Positions 56,416-64,000 of a DNA stretch of 64,000 bases are shown here, piece after piece. Source of the stretch: Alopecurus myosuroides (lineage: Eukaryota > Streptophyta > Magnoliopsida > Poales > Poaceae). The position numbers were made by a program, and so were the translations under genes. How positions within the stretch are numbered: the first letter of the stretch is position 1; each line of letters starts with the position of its first letter. Location of the stretch: contig CM054063.1 of assembly GCA_028641055.1 (NCBI GenBank), forward strand, positions 178,566,756 through 178,630,755. Direction: 5' to 3'. Below the pieces are notes generated by a model that saw only the letters and a program-made list of their open reading frames with translations, did no database searches and was not told where the DNA came from.

Positions 56416-56679
56416 GTAAAATATTTTATGATTGAATTGCACATGACTTTCGTACCCGTTGATTTCATTATTATGGATATGGGGGATAAATCCCCTAGTC
56501 CTATTATTTTGGGTAGACATTTTCTTCGTACTACAGGTGCAATCATAGACTCCAAGGAAGGTAATGTCAAGTTTAAGTTCCCTCACAAGAAAAGCATGGA
56601 GCACTTCCCAAGGAAGAGGGGCACGCTGAAGAACAAGCTCCCTCATGAGCTTTATCCCTCCTTATTATCAAGTAAGTAA
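56416..56679 (+). pseudogene. end of Athila-type protease
   Basis: Same frame after the TAA: VPVDFIIMDMGDKSPSPIIL then GRHFLRTTGAIIDSKEGN, the second half of a retropepsin. It then ends PHELYPSLLSSK with TAA. The RT that should follow is absent. Confidence 0.75.
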
Positions 56680-59018
56680 AGCCTAGCTATATGGCTATAA
56701 AGAAAGCGCTTTACGGGAGGCAACCCGGTTGTTTTTGTTTGGATTTTACTAGTGTCCTCTTTCTGTCTCAAGATATTAGTTTTTTGTTTTAATTCTGGAG
56801 TTTTCAATAAAGAGTCAAGTCAAACCCATTTGGACTTATAAGTTGCTATCCTAGTGCATGAAATTTCTGTTTCAGCACGAGTCTGCTCACCGTATAATTT
56901 TACGTTTTTTATTGGGATGTCGGATTGAGCTAAGTTTTTAGTATGTTCTGCAACTTTTCGTCCTCTGTAATCACAAAAATTGGATTAATTTTTTGACAAG
57001 TCTAGCTTAGGGAAAAATATTCGTTTTGCTGCTGCTGATTTTCTGGACAGATTCTGCCTTCTTTTGTTTTATGCACTCTTTGGGCTTGGGAATCGAATTT
57101 CCATGATTCTTTCAAGCAAGAGAGTGAACATACAACATAATGAACCTTATTGTCTATCTACTGGAGCATTTGATTTGGAATTTTTCACAGCAAGCATGTG
57201 ATTTGTTTGTCCTTGCTAATCTCACCCCACAGAAAAAGAATGGGAGAAACATGTTTTGTGAAGTTTTCTTTTTCACAGGGAATAGAGGAGCTGCGCCTCA
57301 AGACATCCAAGAATGGTGAAAGCCATAAGCTTGGGGATGTGATGAACACCCCACTAGAGCTACACTCTTTTGGTTAGCACACGTCTACTTTCTGTTTTTC
57401 TAAGCAAAGCATTTATCGTAGAGACTTGAAGCGTCTAGTTTTTGTTTTTATTTTTGTTTTGATAAGACCACCACCATCATTTTATAGGAGATTGAGCTAC
57501 TGTAGTTTGGGGTTGGAATGTATTGGATGCTAGTATTATGACTTGGAATAGGGATTCCATGGTTGATTTGAAGAGCTACATATGTTTGCATGATTTATAG
57601 GCTTTTTATGTGTAGAAATTTGCAATAATGTTGTCTTGAGCTATCTCTTATTCATGTCCTTGATGTTGATTGCTGGTTTATTTATTTTGTCATGAAATGA
57701 GTAGTTCTATGGACATATGCATGCATAGTAGCTGGTCAACTATCTCCCTCTTGCTAGCCCAAAAATTTAAAAATTCCAACACGTAAAAACTTGTTTCCAA
57801 CACTCCTTAGCCAAGTTTTTCCAGTGAGTCCACCATATCTTCCCATTAGCTTCATTGCTATTCCGAGTATGTTCACCATGTTATTGTGTTATTTATGTTC
57901 TAAATTAAGATATTCAATTTATTAATTGTCATGGGTTGAACTTGGGATAGGACTCTCACGAACTTTTGAAGGCACACTTTACTTTTTATGCATCTAATAA
58001 ACATGACCCAATAATGGGAGCCACAAGTTTTGCGTTTGACAAGTGTGTGGTTGGGAGCTAGCTATAAACGTGTATCACCGGAAAGCTTTCAACATTGCAC
58101 AAAAAAATTTACATTTGGTTGATATCATGTACTTTTGTTTTTGGACTCCTGCCATGCCGAAATGAAATAGAGGAATAGTAAGTTTTGATGAGTAAGTATC
58201 TATATGACTAGAGAAACGCATTGGGCCGCTAACCCAAGCCATGCTTTATCATGGTGGAAATTTACTTACAGCTTGAGTGACTCTACAATACATCCTATAA
58301 TAAAATAAGAAGCTATGCATAATAGTGAATGAAAATAAAAAGGATGATGAGTCTACTCCGTTTGTTCATCTTGTCATTGTAACATGGGCTTGTTTCCATG
58401 TCATGGGGCAAGAGGTACCTCTTTGCGGTTCTCTATGATGTCATTAATACTTATTATGATTGTACAAAGCTTATTAGGAATCTTAAGTTGAGTAATCATG
58501 GAGTAGGTTTTCACACTCACGGGGCATGAGGCTTTCAACCACCTTGTCATTCTCATTACTTCAATACTCACAATTTTAAGATGCTAGTGATAAATGGGCA
58601 ATGAGAGTCCTAGATCAATGGATACCACATTTCAATTAGTAATTTTAGTTGAATAATTTAGAGGCTAAATAAGACTTATCATGTTTTACCTCTACTCAAT
58701 TTTCTCCAAAGTGTCCACCATATTTTCTATTCTCCATTATGCTATTCTTTGACCAATATAGGATTTTATTTTTCATTTTGTGTATGCATTTGGTCCATAG
58801 TGCTTTTATTTCATTATACACTTTGTGAACTTTCATGAAGCATCTTTGCTTGCATATTTGATATCTCTTACAACATGAATTGTATATTGCTACTCATTTC
58901 TAGTATTAATCATTTTATTATATGTAGCATGAATAATCCTCCTTGATATCCATGATTGTTTCAATATGCAAAACCCATCTTAGTTTTATCACCTTCATAC
59001 TCGAGGACGAGCATGGGT
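56680..59018. other. non-coding 3' region of Athila-type element
   Basis: 2.3 kb without pol motifs or a long ORF. Polypurine-like agcttgggga occurs near 57330 as well as at the true tract, and also at 54417 and 56223. I see no remnant of RT, integrase or an env-like gene. Confidence 0.65.
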
Positions 59019-59033
59019 TAAGCTTGGGGATGT

Positions 59034-60248
59034 TGATGCATGTAAAATGCATAGATGAATTTTGCATATTTTCACATGGTTTTCTATTACATATTGCATC
59101 ATATAAGGGTATAATTCAATGTTTTATAGTATTTTGGGGTTAAATTACAAAGTTCCCCAACTTTTATGGAATTAACCCTGCCTGTCAGAAACCCCGTTTT
59201 CTATATTTTTGACGTTTCAGGGGGCAAACTTCCGCGAAATCACCTGAAAAGGATCATTTTCTTGGAAGGAGAAGACTTGCGGGCGAAGGATTCACGAGAA
59301 TTGGGCAAGGAGGCCCAAAAGAGGACCCTCCACGCGGCCAGATTCCTTGGCCGCGTGAGAGGCCCCCTTTTGGCCCCAATTCCTTCCATCTTCGACTTAC
59401 CGATTCCGTCTTGACCTAAAACCGACTATAAAAAGGGTCCCCCGTACCCTTACGGAGAGGAGCACCGCCGAAACACGTAAACAGAGACCAGAAGTTCCAG
59501 ATTGGAGGGGGAAAACTCCGGCGGGGCGCCGCCGGTGTGATCTCCTACCCCTCCAACGTCATCTCCATCGACATCTCCATGAAGAGGGAGTAGTCCACCC
59601 CAGGGCTATGGGTTTGTGGAAGTAGCACTTGTATCTCTCTCTCTATGTGCTTCACTACTTAGATCCGTATGAGCTGCCTCACATGATTATGGGCACCGTT
59701 GTAATTCCTATGTGGTGGATCTTTTCTATGAGTTATTGTAATCTCACATGTAATTCTTTATGTCCACCGTCTACCACTTTATTTGAGAGAATGCAAGTGT
59801 TAAACCATGAACCCCGGTCCTATTTTAATTATAAGAAAACACTCTAGATACTCTGCTGTAATTTACTTTACTTGCACTTTACTTTACTTGCTTCTCCAAT
59901 TCGAATTTACATTATCTCCATCACCACTTGCATCAAAAAAATACAAAAACAATCCATTGCATATTTATTTTCCCATTTGCATTTAGTAGTAGATTTAATT
60001 ATTGCACATTTACTTTCAGTTTTGCATTGCAATTTAGAAGTCTCACACCTTGTGCTTGACAACCACTTGGTGAGGTTGAGGGCACAAAATTCTCTACTTG
60101 TTTGCAGGATCCTGGAGGAAGCTTGGAAGACAACTGCTGAAATACTGGCTCCCCAAGAGTTCGATATAAATCCTCGAGTCACCCTCGTGGGGAAGAAGGC
60201 TTGCCACTAGGTACACACTCTGCACTTGGAGTCTCAACCTAGCCATCA
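59034..60248 (+). repeat. 3' LTR of Athila-type element (1215 bp)
   Basis: Follows the polypurine tract taagcttggggatgt (59019-59033) and ends ccatca before the target copy. Confidence 0.92.
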
Positions 60249-60253
60249 CTTGG

Positions 60254-61607
60254 TGTGAAGAATAGAATACCCAGGGGTTCTTGCTCTCACAAAGGTAAAA
60301 CATGTTATATGGTGGGGCTTGGTATGGATACCTAACAATCAGCAATTAACAAGTCCTATTGCTGTTTGTGAATGATACAAAAATAACACCTAGGAAACAC
60401 ACACCAAAATTGGAGACAAATGTGGCAATGCAAATATATGTAGGAATTTTTTTTGCAATGCTCTAGAAAGACACTAGCCAAGCTCAATGATAATCAGGCA
60501 CAATATTGCTCAATGTGTAGTGTCAATGATAGAAATGACAACAGCTCCAAATGATAGTAATAGCAATGTATCTCAATGGCCTTTCTTTTTTGCTTTTTCT
60601 ATTTTCTGTTTTTCTCTTTTTTTAATACTTTTTATGGCCGAAAACAACTAAAGGAGCAAATGAAAATAATAGCTAAATCAATGTGACACAATATGATAGT
60701 GAGCAGCCTGAAAAGAGCAAGAAAATAGCTAGTCTTGTGGGCAAGGTACCTAGTTCAATGCTGTAGATAGCCTATGTCTAAGTTTCACAAAGATTGGATA
60801 TGAAAACCTAAAGAAAATGTCAACAAAATCTAAAGGAAAAAGCACTAAGGTGAACTAGATGACTCACGGCAGGAAAACAACACCACGGCAGGAAAACAGG
60901 GCGTTTTATAACGCACGGCAGCGATCACGGCAGCAAAACGGCCAATTTTCTGCTGTACGGCAGCAGTAGGCGCTCACGGCAGAGAAAAACACGCGTACGG
61001 CAGCGGCGGCAGAAAAAACGCGCAAAAACGAGCGCGCGGCAGAGGAAATTGGAGCGGTAGTGTGCTGCGCGCGTGCGATCTGCGGGTGGGTTGCGGTGCG
61101 GTGGATGGTAAGCTTTTTGTAAGCGCGCGCACGGCTGAATCCGAACCCGACTAGGAGCTGTACCGCGGCAGCGTTTTGGTAAGATTTGACGCGGCGGCAG
61201 AGCAATTCCGAGTTGAACTAGAATTCGAGCAAAATAAGAACAAACCACGACAGAACTTTCTAAGAAATCGTGCCGTGGATGAAAATAGATGTACTACTCG
61301 GATTGGAACACAAGGAAACTTGTAGATAGCTAATTTTTTTGGATTTTTGGATAGAGAATCAACTCGAAAATTAAGAACAACTAAGAACCCTAAACCTAAC
61401 CGAAACCTAATGACTCAAAAGGAGAAAAAAATAACACAAAATCAAAACACAAAACAACACTAAAACTTGAAAACTAATAATTATCTAAAGCTATGGCAAT
61501 CAACTAACACTATTTTTTGTGGCTTTTTCTGGATAGGTATAAAAACAACTCAAATCTAAAGGGATAGATACAGCTCACCGAGTAAACCTAGTAATCTGAT
61601 ACCAAGA
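60254..61607. other. 5' leader of CRM-like element, with primer site and CGGCAG repeats
   Basis: Non-coding leader displaced from gag by the Athila insertion. The primer site TGGTATCAGATT (minus, 61604-61593) lies near the LTR. At 60868-61200 a GC-rich patch has many (ca)cggcag units, giving ctgccg(tg) in the transcript sense. The remainder is A-rich with long aaaacaca runs. Confidence 0.65.
60868..61200. repeat. CGGCAG-rich imperfect repeat
   Basis: More than ten cggcag units at irregular spacing, in contrast with the AT-rich surroundings. It could fold or act as a packaging or regulatory leader; function unknown. Confidence 0.6.
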
Positions 61608-62523
61608 TGATAAGGGGCAGCCTGATCTTCTCAGTGAACTCTCTTGATAACTTGATAACCAATGTGATACCTCGCTCTCTCCTTTGGCTAAACCCTGTCA
61701 CCAATTGCAACAGCACTTAACCCCTTCGGATATTCGAGACTCCACACTCTTGCACACGTAGCCACCGACTACAAGTGGTCCTGTTTCTCCTTATTCCCAG
61801 TGGAACAGCAGAATACACTCAGATTTGCAAAGGTGTATGATTCAAGATGAATGCTTCAAGCAATACAATCTAGAAGTCTAGGGTTTTTGTTTTAACGTAG
61901 TCTAACCTAATCTATGCGCCCCAAGGGGTATATATGAGGGGTGGGGTGCGGCCACAAGGCATCTTGCGCAAGCAACACCCACCAACCCGAATAGGAACCC
62001 AACATGGGTCTAGTTTTGGACTTGGACTCAACCACAATAGATACAAACCGACCCATGCTAGGGGGTGCGGCCATAATGGTATACAAACCATGTGTAACAC
62101 TAATTGGACTCTATATGGCGCATTGATACTCTTTGTGGGCTCCCTCCTCTTGTTATCTCCCTCCATGAGTGTGGAACAACAATCTAGCACTTGTTTTCCA
62201 CACTTGTAGAATTGATTTCCACCATAGTGATATTGTTTTTCAGCTCCTCTTGAACTCCATCTTCATCAATGTGCATCACCTCTCCTTGTTCTCCCTCCTT
62301 AATGCTTGTGTTATCAACAAACCTAATAATACAAACATGCATGGATTTAGGTAGTATAAAGCTCTCATGATCATAAATGTTATACTCAAGTAGGAGTGAA
62401 TTCACCTCTTGTTGTAATAGTTTAGTCCTTGATCTTATCATGGGACCAATCCTCACTTCATCATTCTTTGTAGGAATATCATCATGTGTAACAATAGGTG
62501 AAGATCTAGGGATGTCCTCATCA
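61608..62523 (-). repeat. 5' LTR of CRM-like element (916 bp)
   Basis: Starts tgataagg and ends ctcatca. The primer site lies four bases away on the element side. The same frame as in the 3' LTR stays open. Confidence 0.92.
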
Positions 62524-63716
62524 ATCCTGGTAACAAGATCTCTCATGCATACTATTATTGTATTCAACCTTGTGGGGGTTGCATCTTGGCATGAAAATTC
62601 TTTATTTGTAAAATTATTCTCCCTTTGTGATACTTGATTCTTCCAAAACATTGCAACTATCTATTTTTCCTTTATTGGTATTTGTGATATCTTTGGTGTG
62701 TTTGTCTTGGAAATTCATTTATCCCCATTTAAGATAAAATTTAGATATGTGCTATGCATTCAATAAAAAAAATCTTATTGGTGTATTTATGACTTTCTCT
62801 TGGATATCATGTTCTTCACTTTAGTAAATATTTTGTGTGTACATACTTCTTTGTGGATACATATTATCATGATTTTTGTCCACTTAGAAACTTATACACA
62901 TGATAGGAGTTACATCTCTTTTTGGTATCCTATTCCTTTGGAGTCCACCCTTCTTATACACTTTTCTTTTTGGTGACTCCAGGAAGTATTTTCCTTATGA
63001 GTGCTTGTCTTATATTATTTCATCTTTTGCACTCATTTGTTTTTGAGTTTTTTTTGTATCTCATGATTACCTTGGTGGGAATTTTGGTTTCCTTATGTAT
63101 GGTTGAGCCTTGTCTCATGGTGTTCCGTTCATTTGGTATCTTTTTTCTCAACCATTCATTTATTTTCTTAACTGCTATGCCTAGTTAGCTTTTTATGCTC
63201 TCTTGCACTTTGTATTCAAATGCAAAAACTCTAAATAGTGCATGAACATTGGGGAGCTTCATGATTTTATTTAGAACACAATTTTGCTAAAATCACAAAA
63301 TATTTGGTTCCATTGGTTTTTTCGGATCCTTTGTTTGTGCTCCTCCTCTTGGAAGAAGTGTTAAAGGAATATAATATTATTTGCAATCTTTGGATCCTCA
63401 ACATAGTTTGATCTCCCCCATCTATTCGTCATTGAATATGCATTTGTTTTCACTCATATTATGAGACATGAAAAAATCGTAGGGGAGCTCTTACTATATT
63501 GGCCTTCTACATTTTTTCGCCCATTTTGGAAATGGATGCCAATGGGGGAGAAGTTTAGAGGGTTTAAGGGAATTTGGTTTAATTCTTTGGTTTTGTTCTT
63601 AAGCATTTTTTCCCTCCATTCTCATGCATCCATGTCTATTGCTTTACATGTTTTCTTAATTCATTATATAAACCCTCATAAAAGGGATTGTCATCAATTA
63701 CATAAATGGGGGAGAT
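62524..63716. other. 3' non-coding region of copia element, part 2, with polypurine tract
   Basis: Resumes with the target copy atcct (62524-62528). It has the same composition as 45471-47346. It contains repeated (t/g)gggagct/gggggag tracts; the last, aaatgggggagat (63704-63716), abuts the 3' LTR and is the likely functional one. Confidence 0.65.
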
Positions 63717-64000
63717 TGGAAATGCATGGTGGCCCACGTGTGGTTTTGGTAATTACTGACAATCTTTATGGATTAAAGGTTTGTCAATTGGCACCACTTG
63801 AACTCCATGTGTTGGATTCAAGGTTGGATGCCATCAATATCATTGCTTATAATGAATATATTTGATATGATCAAGAAGAAGAATTGCCATGATATTATCG
63901 ATCGTATTACAAGTATGTCATGAAGAAGGAGATTGTGTGAACATTCATGTCTACCTTCAAGACATCATCATCATGAATAAAGATAAGATACTTAGTTGAT
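63717..64000 (+). repeat. 3' LTR of copia element, partial
   Basis: Begins tggaaatgcatggtgg, against tgaaagtgcatggtga at 28793, and matches it for the rest of the window with a few percent differences and a short gap. It is cut by the window edge. Confidence 0.88.

Larger units (their letters stand above)
53076..60248 (+). mobile_element. Athila-type Ty3/gypsy element, gag-protease only
   Basis: Plus-strand element of 7173 bp. Target duplication cttgg (53071-53075, 60249-60253), LTRs of 1239 and 1215 bp with TGATG...CATCA ends. The primer site TGGCGCCGTTTCCGGGGA at 54325-54342 is close to the tRNA-Asp site used by Athila elements. It has gag and protease but no RT or integrase, and 2.3 kb of non-coding 3' sequence. 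It sits in the leader of the CRM-like element, about 145 bp before its gag. Confidence 0.9.
47347..62523 (-). mobile_element. CRM-like Ty3/gypsy element holding an Athila-type element
   Basis: Minus strand; target duplication atcct (47342-47346, 62524-62528), ends TGAT...ATCA, LTRs of 886 and 916 bp. gag, protease, RT, RNase H and integrase lie in one frame with three faults. The DGGSC protease with an HxHxYxIQW segment, LTRs of about 0.9 kb and a coding tail that enters the LTR resemble centromeric (CRM-clade) chromoviruses. The clade call is inferred from memory of motifs and needs a tree. Confidence 0.85.
28793..64000 (+). mobile_element. Sirevirus-like copia element, gag-only, host of two nested insertions
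   Basis: The 5' LTR begins TGAAAGTGCATGG at 28793, is interrupted (30107-42316) and ends ACTTTCA at 43232. A primer site, a decayed gag, 3' non-coding sequence (interrupted at 47347-62523), a polypurine tract and the start of the 3' LTR at 63717 follow. The first 284 bases of the 3' LTR match the start of the 5' LTR. No protease, integrase or RT is present. Palindromes near the TATA box, LTRs of about 2.2 kb and repeated gggggag tracts are Sirevirus-like. Confidence 0.85.

Overview
The window looks like nuclear DNA of a grass, probably one with a large genome. It holds one recognisable host gene, a four-exon 40S ribosomal protein S19 gene (23018-24407, minus). Almost everything else is transposable elements of kinds typical of Poaceae. 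The species cannot be read from the sequence.

Layout. (1) 1-7788: right part of a Ty3/gypsy element of Tat type on the plus strand. It has gag-protease, a reverse transcriptase fragment and a 3' LTR. RNase H and integrase are missing, yet an antisense gene of six cleanly spliced exons is open throughout. (2) 7789-9052: non-coding, with a diverged direct repeat. (3) 9053-22293: a PIF/Harbinger DNA transposon whose transposase is cut in two by a Ty1/copia Sirevirus-type element (10590-21594, minus) with gag, an open pol and an extra two-exon ORF. (4) 22294-27046: the RPS19 gene, a polyadenylated retroposon and a Stowaway MITE. (5) 27047-64000: a nest at least four levels deep. A gypsy LTR (27047-28666, itself carrying a hAT MITE) and the first codons of its gag are interrupted by a second Sirevirus-like copia (28793 to beyond the window). 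That copia holds two further elements: a deleted Tekay-like gypsy with very long LTRs (30107-42316), one LTR of which holds a Helitron (32158-34001); and a CRM-like gypsy (47347-62523), which holds a gag-protease-only Athila-type element (53076-60248). Target-site duplications or an empty site support the joints at 27672, 30107, 32158, 47347 and 53076. The 10590 joint has a 4/5-matching duplication.

How it works together. Most elements here are non-autonomous relics. The most complete coding capacity is the Sirevirus pol, the RPS19 gene and two accessory retrotransposon genes: the antisense gene of the Tat element and the extra ORF of the Sirevirus. Both accessory genes have canonical GT-AG introns with matching phases. 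Two unrelated-looking copia LTRs each carry a cluster of CG-rich palindromes just upstream of their TATA box. The 11-kb Sirevirus carries a second cluster of the same motif upstream of its accessory gene.

All family names rest on motifs read by eye; no database search was run.
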